Shown here: piece after piece, positions 45,250 to 53,140 of the stretch
Numbering within the stretch: position 1 is the first letter of the stretch
Layout: every line of letters starts with the position of its first letter
From: Fictibacillus aquaticus
GTDB lineage: Bacteria; Bacillota; Bacilli; Bacillales; Fictibacillaceae
Assembly: GCF_002245695.1 (NCBI RefSeq)
Contig: NZ_NOII01000003.1
Coordinates: 124,001 to 188,000, forward strand
Reading direction: 5' to 3'
DNA length: 64,000 nt
Notes under the pieces: model-generated
What the model saw: only the letters and a program-made list of their open reading frames with translations
Told to the model about the DNA's origin: nothing
The model's database searches: none
Translations under genes and position numbers: made by a program

Positions 45250-46149
45250 ATGAGAGTAGAATGTTTAACGCGGGAAAAAGTTCCTGCTTTCAAGAGGTAT
45301 TGTCAAAAACATATTCAGAAGCTCGATCAGTCATATATCACGGTTACAGAACTGGATTCTTTTCAGCCCGATGAGAAAAACCCGACGTACGTTGCTTTTG
45401 ATGAGAACGGGGAGATGACCGCTGCGGCGTCATTGATTATAAACAGCAGCACAAAAGCGCGATTCCGGATTTTTCATAGTGATTCAGGCGAGCCGGATAT
45501 CTATAAGCAGCTGTTTGACGCGATGCAAAAGCATACGCAAAAGCTGAACTACGTGTACCTTTTTACACAGGAAACAGAAACAAACCACCGGCAAATGCTT
45601 GAGTCGGCGGGGTTTGAGGTGGAGAGATACTCGTATGTGCTGGCGCGGGAGCCGAAGCGTGTGCTTGCCCTTGATCTGCCAGATGGCTGCACAATAGTGC
45701 CGTTCGTGTTTGATCGGGATGAAGAGCTTTTCTGTGAGGTGCGAAACGCCGCGTTTGCACAGCATCCGGGAAACGAGACACTTTCATCGGATATCATCAA
45801 CCAAATAATAAACTCAGCTTACTATTTGGAAGGCGGCATGATGCTGCTTAAACATAACGACCGGGCAGTTGGAGCGGTGAGGGTAGAGAAGGAAATGGAA
45901 AACGGGGAGCAGGTTATCTTTATCAGCTCGCTGTCTGTATTGCCGGAATATCAAGGCAAAGGCTTAGGGCGGCAGCTGCTGCGTGCTTGTCTGCAGCTTG
46001 GTGAAGAAAAAGGAATTCCGAAAGCTATGCTGTGCGTGGACAGCCAGAACGACCGCGCTGCTCAACTTTATGAGAAAGAAGGCTTTGAAAAGATCGAAAG
46101 CTATGTTTGTCTTGGGCGAACTGTCCCGAACGGCAAATTAGTTATATAG
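45250..46149 (+). CDS. Tandem GNAT acetyltransferase (MshD-like architecture)
   Basis: 299 residues with two GNAT folds. The N-terminal copy (to ~140) lacks a clean CoA motif, while the C-terminal one has SSLSVLPEYQGKGLGRQLLRA (motif A) and RAAQLYEKEGFEKI. The layout is like mycothiol synthase and other duplicated GNATs in which only one half is active. GAAGAGG lies just before ATG. Substrate unknown. Confidence 0.87.
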   Translation: MRVECLTREKVPAFKRYCQKHIQKLDQSYITVTELDSFQPDEKNPTYVAFDENGEMTAAASLIINSSTKARFRIFHSDSGEPDIYKQLFDAMQKHTQKLNYVYLFTQETETNHRQMLESAGFEVERYSYVLAREPKRVLALDLPDGCTIVPFVFDRDEELFCEVRNAAFAQHPGNETLSSDIINQIINSAYYLEGGMMLLKHNDRAVGAVRVEKEMENGEQVIFISSLSVLPEYQGKGLGRQLLRACLQLGEEKGIPKAMLCVDSQNDRAAQLYEKEGFEKIESYVCLGRTVPNGKLVI

Positions 46150-46218
46150 TTCATTTATTTACACTTGTACGGGGTGTATTCTGTTTATAGCTTATTTATA
46201 AGGAAGAAGGGAAACGTA

Positions 46219-47772
46219 ATGCAGGATAAAAGGATGCGGTATGTGGTGCTGGCGATGGCGCTCGGGCTTTTCATGTCGTCGCTCGATAATACGATTGTGT
46301 CTGCTAGTATCAATCAGGTTATCAAGGATATCGGCGGCTTTGAGCAGATGAGCTGGATTTTTACCGCTTATATGCTTGCAGCGACGAGTACGATGCTTGT
46401 TTTTGGAAAAATGAGCGACTTGTTTGGCCGCAAGAAATTTTACATGATCGGGATCGGATTGTTCCTGATCGGTTCGGCTCTTTGCGGGACAGCGCAAACA
46501 ATAGATCAGCTTATTTTTTACCGTGTTATTCAAGGAATCGGGTCAGGCGCGATATTCCCGATCTCGTTTACGATTATTTATTCGGTATCGACCGATCCAA
46601 AGCAGGCGGCGAAAATGTCAGGCGTGTTTGCCGGAATCTTCGGCATCTCATCTGTACTCGGGCCGCAGATCGGAACATGGATTTCAGAAGCATCATGGCT
46701 TGGATGGCGCTGGTGTTTCTACGTAAACCTGCCGTTCGGGATTCTGTCGATGATCACGCTGTTCTTCTCGTTAAAAGAATCTAAGTCTGAGAAGAAGCCA
46801 AAAGTCGATTACGCGGGAACGCTGCTTCTCATCATGTCGACTGTCATGCTCCTCCTTGGCCTTGAGTGGGGCGGCAAGGATTACGCGTGGAATTCTGTGC
46901 AGATTATCGGTCTGTTTGCCGGTGCTGCGGTTTCGATTGCATTATTTTTATGGGTGGAATCACGGGCAGAAGAGCCGGTGCTGCCGCTTACTATTTTTAA
47001 AGATAAAATGGTGTTTGGGACGAGTGCCGTTGTGTTCTGCCAAGGCGCGATAATGTTCTCGGCGATCACGTATTTGCCGATCCTGTCTGTGGCGGTTATC
47101 GGCAACGAAAACTCAAACAGCGTGCTGACGCCGATGATGTTTCCGATTATGGTCGGCGCGATTCTCGGCGGATTTCTCTGTACGAAGCTAAAGTTCCGTT
47201 CTATCATGGCTGTTTCAATGGCGACTGGAATCGTGGTCGCTTATCTTCTTGGATCGATCACTCATAACACGGCGAAATGGGAAGTTACGACGATCATGGT
47301 CGTTCTTGGACTCGTCGTTCTCGGACCACTCATGAGCGTTTCGCAAAACGCAGTGGCGCAGTCTGTAGATGCCCGTTATATGGGGATCGCTTCATCCGTC
47401 GTCGGGTTCTGGCGCAGCATTGGCGGTGTAATGGGTGCCGCTATCACGGCTACTATCGTTAACAACCATCTAAAAGACAAGATGAGCGAGTTTGCGGCTG
47501 CGTCGGGACTGCCAGCAGGGCAGGCCGAGAAAATGGCTAAGCCTGAGATTCTCATGCAGGACAATATTCAGCTGCCGCCGCAAGTTGTCAGCTTTATGCG
47601 CGATGCGGTCGAGTCAGCGCTTCATAATGGTTTTTACGTCGGACTTGTCGCGTGTGCGATCGGATTTGCCATCTCACTGACTGTCGGGAACACGAAATAT
47701 GTGTTTTTGAAAAAGAACGGGCCTGAGGGCTTAGAGAAGAAAGAAGAAGAGCGGGAATTGGTGACGAACTAA
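46219..47772 (+). CDS. MDR-family MFS transporter (DHA2, 14 helices)
   Basis: 517 residues with SSLDNTIVSASINQV (motif D1), GKMSDLFGRKKFY (motif A), YRVIQGIGSGAIFP (motif B) and GPQIGTW (motif C); about 14 helices. Drug or metabolite exporter of the EmrB/QacA group and a paralogue of 27134-28741. ATG 46219 (MQDKRMRYV) follows AGAAGGG; an in-frame upstream start has no ribosome site. No regulator gene adjoins it. Confidence 0.93.
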   Translation: MQDKRMRYVVLAMALGLFMSSLDNTIVSASINQVIKDIGGFEQMSWIFTAYMLAATSTMLVFGKMSDLFGRKKFYMIGIGLFLIGSALCGTAQTIDQLIFYRVIQGIGSGAIFPISFTIIYSVSTDPKQAAKMSGVFAGIFGISSVLGPQIGTWISEASWLGWRWCFYVNLPFGILSMITLFFSLKESKSEKKPKVDYAGTLLLIMSTVMLLLGLEWGGKDYAWNSVQIIGLFAGAAVSIALFLWVESRAEEPVLPLTIFKDKMVFGTSAVVFCQGAIMFSAITYLPILSVAVIGNENSNSVLTPMMFPIMVGAILGGFLCTKLKFRSIMAVSMATGIVVAYLLGSITHNTAKWEVTTIMVVLGLVVLGPLMSVSQNAVAQSVDARYMGIASSVVGFWRSIGGVMGAAITATIVNNHLKDKMSEFAAASGLPAGQAEKMAKPEILMQDNIQLPPQVVSFMRDAVESALHNGFYVGLVACAIGFAISLTVGNTKYVFLKKNGPEGLEKKEEERELVTN

Positions 47773-47779
47773 ATTTTAC

Positions 47780-47816
47780 TGAGCTTGAGGGCATAGTCCT
47801 CAGGCTTATTTTTTTG
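47780..47816 (+). terminator. Rho-independent terminator
   Basis: GAGCTTGAGGG and CCTCAGGCTTA pair, followed by TTTTTTT. Confidence 0.75.
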
Positions 47817-47863
47817 CATGAAAGAAGTGCTGTGTACAAAACCTAACTGTGAAAGGAGATGAT

Positions 47864-48508
47864 ATGATGAAAATAAGAAATACATTAGTTGTGCTAACAT
47901 GTATCTTCGCGCTGACAGGAGCGCCGGCAGCCGCTAAGGAGGCTGCGAGAATTCAACAAAAACCATGTTATTCACAGCAGGCACTCACGCTTCATTCACA
48001 TATGCGGAAATTGTGGAGTGATCATGTGCAGTGGACAAGAAGTTATATTGTAAGTGCTCTTGCTGGTCTTCCGGATCAGGATGCTGCGTTAAAGAGGCTC
48101 CTTAGAAATCAAGAGGATATCGGAAACGCTGTCGGTCAGTATTATGGGAAAAAAGCAGGCGATAAGCTGACAGGGCTTTTAAAGGAGCACATCATGATTG
48201 CGGGGCAGCTCGTTGCTGCAGTGAAAAGCGGCAATCAAGCCGACGTGGAAAAGTACAATAAGCTGTGGTACAAAAATGCCGACGATATTGCTGGATTTTT
48301 GAGCAGCGCGAATCCAAACTGGCCGAAAAAAGAAATGAAAGCTCTTTTGGACAGGCATTTAAAATTAACGACGGATGAAGTGGTTTATCGAATGAAGAAA
48401 GATTGGGTTTCCGATATTAAGGCGTATGACTTGGGCTACGATCATATTTTGGTGCTGGCTGATACATTGTCAAAAGGGATCATGAAGCAATTTCCTCAGA
48501 AGTTTTAA
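47864..48508 (+). CDS. Secreted helical protein, conserved hypothetical
   Basis: About 214 residues. The signal peptide MMKIRNTLVVLTCIFALTGAPAAA ends in a plausible AxA cleavage site (~residue 25). The mature part is helical, with repeated aromatic/basic motifs HMRKLWSDHVQWTRSYIVSA, QYYGKKAGDKLTGLLKEHI and LWYKNADDIAGFLSSANPNW. I recall similar exported proteins in Bacillus and Paenibacillus but no proven function. ATG 47864 or 47867 both follow AAGGAGA. A weak hairpin (GCAAGG...GCTTTGCTTTTTT) near 48519-48548 may terminate it. Confidence 0.8.
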   Translation: MMKIRNTLVVLTCIFALTGAPAAAKEAARIQQKPCYSQQALTLHSHMRKLWSDHVQWTRSYIVSALAGLPDQDAALKRLLRNQEDIGNAVGQYYGKKAGDKLTGLLKEHIMIAGQLVAAVKSGNQADVEKYNKLWYKNADDIAGFLSSANPNWPKKEMKALLDRHLKLTTDEVVYRMKKDWVSDIKAYDLGYDHILVLADTLSKGIMKQFPQKF

Positions 48509-48589
48509 TGAGAGATGTAAGCAAGGTCCTTGTGGCTTTGCTTTTTTGTATGAATGTATTCAGCGAATGTGTGTCGAATTTTGTCAAAT

Positions 48590-48680
48590 GGCACATATCT
48601 TTAAAATATGGCACATAATGCTTCAAAAACGGCACACAACCCGATAAATCGGCACATAACACTCGAAAATGGCACATATC
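48590..48680. repeat. Phased 20-21 base array D (core GGCACATA)
   Basis: GGCACATA or GGCACACA starts at 48590, 48610, 48631, 48651 and 48671, giving spacings of 20, 21, 20 and 20, with unrelated bases between. It lies 81 bases after the secreted-protein stop. The remainder of 48509-48847 holds a weak terminator and AT-rich spacer. Confidence 0.87.
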
Positions 48681-48847
48681 CGGCGGACTGAACGTTTTCG
48701 GAGAAGCTCACCCTCTTCCAGCACACTCAAACACTTAAAATTGACGGCTCGTGATGTGCTTTTTAGAATAAAGGAAGGTTATTGTAAGAAAATAAACATG
48801 TTTTCTCATCGTTTTCAACCGATGAGACCATGAAACGAGGGATACAT

Positions 48848-49813
48848 ATGAAAGCTTTAGTTTTTCATAAATTCGGTGGTCCGGAAGTGCTGCAATATGA
48901 GGAAATTTCAGAGCCTGTTATCGGGCCGGATGAAATTCTCGTCCGCATGAAGGCGATCGGGCTAAATTACGCGGACGTTTACCGCCGTAAAGGAAACTAC
49001 CATCTAGCGGGAAATCCGCCGTACATCCCGGGCTACGAGGGTGCGGGTGTTGTTGAAGAGGTAGGCAGCAATGTAACAGGAATCCGGCCGGGAGACCGCA
49101 TCGGGTTTGCTGATGTGCCGTTCGCGAATGCTGACCTTGTAGCGGTTCCATATGAAAAAGCAATTCCGCTGCCAGACGGGATCTCATTCGAGACCGCGTC
49201 ATCCATTTTCCTGCAGGGACTGACTGCGCATTATTTAACGCGCGACAGCTATCCGGTGAAGCTCGGCTCGACGGTGCTCGTGCATGCTGCGGCTGGGGGT
49301 GTTGGCCAGCTTCTCGTCCAGATGGCGAAGCTCCTTGGCGGCCGTGTCATCGGGCTCACGTCATCAGATGAAAAAGCAAAGGCAGCAAGAGCGGCTGGGG
49401 CTGACGTTGTGTACTTGTACAGCGATGACTGGAAACAGAAGGTGCTGGATGCTACGGAAGGCAGAGGCGTTGATGTTGTGTATGAATCGGTTGGCTCGAC
49501 GTTGATGGAAAGCTTTGAAGCGACGAGAATCGGCGGAACGGTCGTGTTTTATGGAATGGCAGGCGGAGATCCGGCGCCGGTTGATCCGCGTATGCTGATG
49601 GACACGTCTAAAACGCTGACGGGCGGGGATTTGTGGAACGTGCTGACGAACCGTGAAGAGCGCGTGAAACGGTCGGCTGAGCTGTTTGGCTGGATTGCAG
49701 AAGGTCAGCTAAAAGTGGCGGAACCAACGGTGTTCGCACTGAGTGAAGGCGGCAAGGCACATGAACTGCTTGAAAGCCGTAAAAGTACAGGCAAGATTTT
49801 GCTGCGTCCTTAA
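48848..49813 (+). CDS. Quinone oxidoreductase family (zinc-free MDR) protein
   Basis: 321 residues of medium-chain reductase fold: MKALVFHKFGGPEVLQYEE at the N-terminus, PGYEGAGVVEEVG, the nucleotide-binding AAAGGVGQLLVQMAKLLGG (~residue 150) and DVVYESVGS. There is no zinc-binding cysteine set, as in NADPH:quinone reductases. ATG 48848 follows CGAGGG; the stop directly abuts the start of the pseudouridine synthase gene, so the two form an operon. Confidence 0.92.
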   Translation: MKALVFHKFGGPEVLQYEEISEPVIGPDEILVRMKAIGLNYADVYRRKGNYHLAGNPPYIPGYEGAGVVEEVGSNVTGIRPGDRIGFADVPFANADLVAVPYEKAIPLPDGISFETASSIFLQGLTAHYLTRDSYPVKLGSTVLVHAAAGGVGQLLVQMAKLLGGRVIGLTSSDEKAKAARAAGADVVYLYSDDWKQKVLDATEGRGVDVVYESVGSTLMESFEATRIGGTVVFYGMAGGDPAPVDPRMLMDTSKTLTGGDLWNVLTNREERVKRSAELFGWIAEGQLKVAEPTVFALSEGGKAHELLESRKSTGKILLRP

Positions 49814-50524
49814 ATGATACGAATTCAAAAATATATGAGCGAGACGGGGCGGTTCTCGCGGCGTGAGACCGATCGGCTGATTAAGGCCGGGCGGATTATG
49901 GTGAACGGTGAGGCTTGTCATAAGGATTCGCTAATTGCCGCGGATGATGTAGTGATGGTGGATGGAGAGCGGGTTGAGCGGCAGCAGGATGTTCGCGGCG
50001 TTTACATCCTGCTTAACAAACCGCGCGGCATCACGACAACTGCGCAGCCAGCGGTGGAAGGCAACATCATCGATTTTGTCGGGCATAGTGAACGGATTTT
50101 TCCTGTCGGCAGGCTGGACAAGGATTCTGAAGGGCTGATGCTGCTGACCAATGACGGCAGCATCGTGAACAATATAATGAAGTCGGAGTTTGGCCACGAA
50201 AAAGAGTATGAGGTCACGGTGGATCAGCCTGTGACACAGCTGTTTTTAGATAAAATGGCGGCAGGGGTTGAGATTCTCGGCGGGGTGCGGACGCTTCCTT
50301 GCAGGACGTGGCAGGTAAGTCCGTACGTGTTTCGCATTGTCCTTACACAAGGTTTGAACCGCCAGATCAGGAGGATGTGCAAGACATTAGGATATAACGT
50401 TATCCGATTGAAACGCGTCAGGCTCATGAATCTGACGCTGAATGGCTTGGAGACAGGGGAATGGCGGGAACTAAAAGCGGCAGAATTACAGGAAATGAAT
50501 GATCTGTTGAGTGGAGAGAGCTGA
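49814..50524 (+). CDS. rluF: 23S rRNA pseudouridine synthase, RluF/RsuA group
   Basis: 236 residues: an N-terminal S4 RNA-binding domain (IRIQKYMSETGRFSRRETDRLIKAG), then the RsuA-family catalytic core with VGRLDKDSEGLMLLTNDG, which contains the catalytic Asp, and LTQGLNRQIRRMC. RluF modifies U2604 in 23S rRNA; the S4 domain and RLDKDSEG motif support that group but not the exact site. No gap to the preceding gene. Confidence 0.9.
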   Translation: MIRIQKYMSETGRFSRRETDRLIKAGRIMVNGEACHKDSLIAADDVVMVDGERVERQQDVRGVYILLNKPRGITTTAQPAVEGNIIDFVGHSERIFPVGRLDKDSEGLMLLTNDGSIVNNIMKSEFGHEKEYEVTVDQPVTQLFLDKMAAGVEILGGVRTLPCRTWQVSPYVFRIVLTQGLNRQIRRMCKTLGYNVIRLKRVRLMNLTLNGLETGEWRELKAAELQEMNDLLSGES

Positions 50525-50559
50525 GTTAGCGCTCTCTTTTTATTTTGTCGAACGATTCT

Positions 50560-50610
50560 TTGCACAAAACTAATATCATTAGTTTATAATAAAACTAAGA
50601 GCATTAGTTT
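50560..50610 (+). promoter_or_regulatory. Promoter with two palindromic operators
   Basis: AAACTAATATCATTAGTTT (50567-50585) and AAACTAAGAGCATTAGTTT (50592-50610) are near-identical palindromes centred 25 bases apart. TTGCAC (50560) and TATAAT (50585-50590) give a promoter with a long 19-base spacer, overlapped by the first palindrome. The TetR gene downstream (51369) is the obvious binding protein. Confidence 0.85.
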
Positions 50611-50636
50611 TTGAAGAATAAAGGGGTTTTGATAAA

Positions 50637-51350
50637 ATGAGAATCACAAAGGAACAGTCCGTTTATCAGTTAACTACCATGCCGCGAATGTTTCCGGTGA
50701 ACTGTTATTTGGTTGAAGAAGAGAAGGAGCTCACGCTGGTGGACGCTGCAATGCCGTTCAGCGCTGCGGGAATCTTGAAAGCGGCTGGAGATATCGGAAA
50801 GCCGATCACTCGCATCGTTATCACTCATGCACACGAAGATCATGTTGGTGCGCTTGATAAAATTAAAGCTGCGGTTCCGGATGCGCGCGTTTATATTTCG
50901 AGGCGTGATGCCCGTTTGATCGAAGGCGACCGGTCGCTGGATGCTCATGAGGCGCAGACGCCGATTAAAGGCGGTGTACCGAAAAAGATGATCACCCGTC
51001 CGGATGTGCTGCTTGAAGAGGGAGATAAAATCGGTTCTTTGCTGGCTATATCATCACCGGGACACACACCGGGCTCGATGTCTTTTATGGATGTAAGAAA
51101 CAACATCATGATCGCCGGTGATGCGTTTCAGACAAGAGCAGGTTTTGCGATCTCCGGCCAGGTGCGTTTCTGGTTCCCGTTTCCGGCATTGGCGACTTGG
51201 GACAAAAAGACGGCTGTGGCGAGTGCGGAAAAACTGCTTTCTTATCGCCCGTCTGTTCTGGCGATTGGGCATGGCGAGATGCTTAAGGCCCCTGAAGAGC
51301 ACATCCGTAACGCCATCATGCTTGAAGAAGCGGCAGCATCTAAGGCTTGA
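50637..51350 (+). CDS. MBL-fold metallo-hydrolase
   Basis: 237 residues with the metal-binding THAHEDHVG (HxHxDH, ~residue 63), SSPGHTPGS (~143), MIAGDAF (~160) and a late IGHGE. The fold is shared by glyoxalase II, lactonases and others, so activity is open. A ribosome site (AAGGGG) precedes ATG. It forms an operon with the TetR gene 18 bases downstream, and the promoter carries two palindromes. Confidence 0.92.
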   Translation: MRITKEQSVYQLTTMPRMFPVNCYLVEEEKELTLVDAAMPFSAAGILKAAGDIGKPITRIVITHAHEDHVGALDKIKAAVPDARVYISRRDARLIEGDRSLDAHEAQTPIKGGVPKKMITRPDVLLEEGDKIGSLLAISSPGHTPGSMSFMDVRNNIMIAGDAFQTRAGFAISGQVRFWFPFPALATWDKKTAVASAEKLLSYRPSVLAIGHGEMLKAPEEHIRNAIMLEEAAASKA

Positions 51351-51368
51351 TTAAAAGGAGAGTAGGTT

Positions 51369-51932
51369 ATGTCACCTAGAATTGGCTTGGATTTGGATAA
51401 AGTGGTAGAGGCTGCGGTGGAGATCGTGGACAACGAAGGATTTGGTGCTTTGACGTTAGCGATACTTGCGAAAAAACTCAATATACGTACCCCGTCTCTT
51501 TATAACCATATCGACGGGCTGCCAGCATTGAAACAGAAAATAGCTGTTTTTGGTTTAGAAAAATTGTTTTCTGTGATGGAAGAGGCTTCAAAAGGGCGAA
51601 CTGGCGATGCTGCGATTATGAGTGTCGGAATTGCATATGTGAATTTTGTAAGGTCTCATCCCGGCCTTTATGAGGCAGGGTTTAAGCCGGCAGATCTTGA
51701 CAGCGAGGAGCAGATGGCGGCAGGAGCTAAAATCGTTGAACTGTCGCTGAAATTGCTGCGTTCATATGGATTGAACGAACGTGATGCGTTCCATGCAGTC
51801 CGAGGATTGCGCAGCCTATTGCATGGGTTTGCCTCAATCGAACAGGGCGGGGGTTTTGCGATGGATTTTGACCGTGATGAAAGCCTGCGATTTACATTGG
51901 AACGATATTTGGCAGGATTAAAAAGTATGTAA
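51369..51932 (+). CDS. TetR/AcrR-family regulator with WHG-type C-terminal domain
   Basis: 187 residues. The N-terminal HTH (VVEAAVEIVDNEGFGALTLA, then KKLNIRTPSLYNHI) is standard, and the C-terminal part with RSHPGLYEAG and RGLRSLLHGFASIE fits the TetR-WHG group. It likely represses its own operon through the paired palindromes at 50567-50610. Ribosome site AAAAGGAGAG. Confidence 0.92.
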   Translation: MSPRIGLDLDKVVEAAVEIVDNEGFGALTLAILAKKLNIRTPSLYNHIDGLPALKQKIAVFGLEKLFSVMEEASKGRTGDAAIMSVGIAYVNFVRSHPGLYEAGFKPADLDSEEQMAAGAKIVELSLKLLRSYGLNERDAFHAVRGLRSLLHGFASIEQGGGFAMDFDRDESLRFTLERYLAGLKSM

Positions 51933-51965
51933 AAAGGAAGGCCGCAGGGACCTTCCTTTTTCTTA
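51931..51965. terminator. Bidirectional terminator
   Basis: AAAAAGGAAGG and CCTTCCTTTTT arms around a GCCGCAGGGA loop, between the convergent TetR and AmiS genes. Confidence 0.88.
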
Positions 51966-52583
51966 TGCAGTCTGTGTGTTGTATTCTTTTTTAGCGGTGA
52001 TCGCATAACGTACCGTAACAATCACAAAATAAGCGATAGATGCGAGTGAAACGAACAGCCAGATTTGCTGTACGTTCGGAGTGCTCCAGACGCCAAGCAT
52101 CATGAGCATCGCTGGGATCGTGAGAGTCGTCCATGACTGAACGAAAGCGATTTTGCCGATATACGCTTCAATCGGCTTTTTAACGGCGGATAAAAGGTAG
52201 AACAAGAACCATAGAAACGCCCACATGATCCAGATCAGTGTGTTGACGATGTCGTTTTGCTGTACGAAGTAAACGGCTGCGTAAACGAGTGCGACGATCG
52301 CGACCCAAAGCGAGTACCAGCCTAGTCCTGTTGTATCAAGATCTTTAAGGATCGTGACACCTAAGTACAAGTATGTGAGTCCGAAAAGAAAAATGGCTCC
52401 ATTATTGAACGTGGCCCAGCTGGATCCGTCCGATGTGATGACAAGGTAAAAAGGCGCGGCGATCTGAAAAGCACCGACAAATAAGTTGAAAATGGCTGCG
52501 CTGCGAGCGTCAGCTTTGCCGGAAAGCATCATGCTGTTGATGAAAAGCGCGGCACCTGAAAGAAATAATCCGATAGCTCCCAT
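51963..52583 (-). CDS. AmiS/UreI-family channel or transporter
   Basis: 206 residues with six to seven membrane helices. The N-terminus MGAIGLFLSGAALFINSMMLSGK and the later NNGAIFLFGLTYLYLG are typical of the AmiS/UreI family, which conducts urea or short-chain amides. No urease or amidase gene is near. The start is ATG 52583, where the immediate upstream site is poor (GCAGG); a strong AGGAGG lies about 35 bases upstream beyond a small hairpin. Confidence 0.9.
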   Translation of the reverse strand: MGAIGLFLSGAALFINSMMLSGKADARSAAIFNLFVGAFQIAAPFYLVITSDGSSWATFNNGAIFLFGLTYLYLGVTILKDLDTTGLGWYSLWVAIVALVYAAVYFVQQNDIVNTLIWIMWAFLWFLFYLLSAVKKPIEAYIGKIAFVQSWTTLTIPAMLMMLGVWSTPNVQQIWLFVSLASIAYFVIVTVRYAITAKKEYNTQTA

Positions 52584-52590
52584 ATGTGAA

Positions 52591-52622
52591 CCTGCCGAGT
52601 GAATAAGGCAGGACAACCTCCT
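52591..52622 (-). promoter_or_regulatory. Hairpin between a strong ribosome site and the AmiS start
   Basis: In the transcript AGGAGG (complement of 52617-52622) is followed by the stem CCTGCC/GGCAGG (52607-52612 with 52591-52596) and then seven bases to ATG. Folding would bring the ribosome site to about 11 bases from the start. Confidence 0.5.
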
Positions 52623-52643
52623 TTTTGGTTGAAAAGTAAAGAT

Positions 52644-52692
52644 GTCAGACCTCTGACTAATTTACTATAGTCAATTTCCTCTCCGTTATCAA
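52644..52692 (-). promoter_or_regulatory. AmiS promoter with GTCAGA-N2-TCTGAC operator
   Basis: On the minus strand TTGATA (52687-52692), 17 bases, TATAGT (52664-52669) is a good promoter. The palindrome GTCAGACCTCTGAC (52644-52657) begins about 6 bases downstream of the -10. It has the look of a GntR/FadR-type operator; no such regulator is encoded in the window. Confidence 0.7.
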
Positions 52693-52733
52693 TAGCGCTT
52701 TCACAGTAAATTGTGGCAGGCTATTGAAAAATA

Positions 52734-52758
52734 AAAAAAGCCGGAGTATCCGGCTTTT
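52734..52758 (-). terminator. Terminator of the cupin gene
   Basis: AAAAGCCGGA and TCCGGCTTTT arms with loop GTA, abutting the cupin stop codon. Confidence 0.88.
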
Positions 52759-53119
52759 AAAAAGTATCTCGTAATGGCATGAAATTAGAAGGATTGAGCT
52801 CCTCACTTTCTATAACGATGGCTGTTAAGCCTTTTTTAGTAGTAGTTTCATGACCTTCACCCTTAGTCCAAAAAACGGCGTCGCCTGTTTGTACGTGAAC
52901 TCTTTCTTCATCCTCACCGCACACCCAGCCTTCTCCTTCCACGATCAAAAGCAGCTGTGGAACGACCGCATCATGATAGCCAATGACCCCGTTTTCCTCA
53001 AGGTGCATACAGCCGATGTGTGCTGGTTTAGACGTCATCATAATCCGAGACATAATGAAATCAGACTCGAAATGCGTTATTTTCTTTCCTGCTTTTTTAT
53101 CAAAACGGTAGATTTCCAA
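52757..53119 (-). CDS. Small cupin-domain protein
   Basis: 120 residues forming a single cupin barrel. Segments are IGCMHLEENGVIGYHDAVVPQL, LIVEGEGWVCG and VQTGDAVFWTKGEGHETTT, with His/Glu positions for a metal. It starts at TTG 53119, 9 bases after AGGAGG. Likely a metal-binding sugar or small-molecule protein; activity unknown. It lies 21 bases after the Eis-like gene on the same strand, so the two may be co-transcribed. Confidence 0.87.
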   Translation of the reverse strand: MEIYRFDKKAGKKITHFESDFIMSRIMMTSKPAHIGCMHLEENGVIGYHDAVVPQLLLIVEGEGWVCGEDEERVHVQTGDAVFWTKGEGHETTTKKGLTAIVIESEELNPSNFMPLRDTF

Positions 53120-53140
53120 CGCTGCGGACCTCCTTAATCG

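Noticed and set aside
48480-48677. Minus-strand ORF across array D
   Set aside because: Product of the repeat lattice; no ribosome site.
52676-52699. cre site upstream of AmiS (TGAAAGCGCTATTG on the minus strand)
   Set aside because: The last two conserved bases do not fit the consensus.
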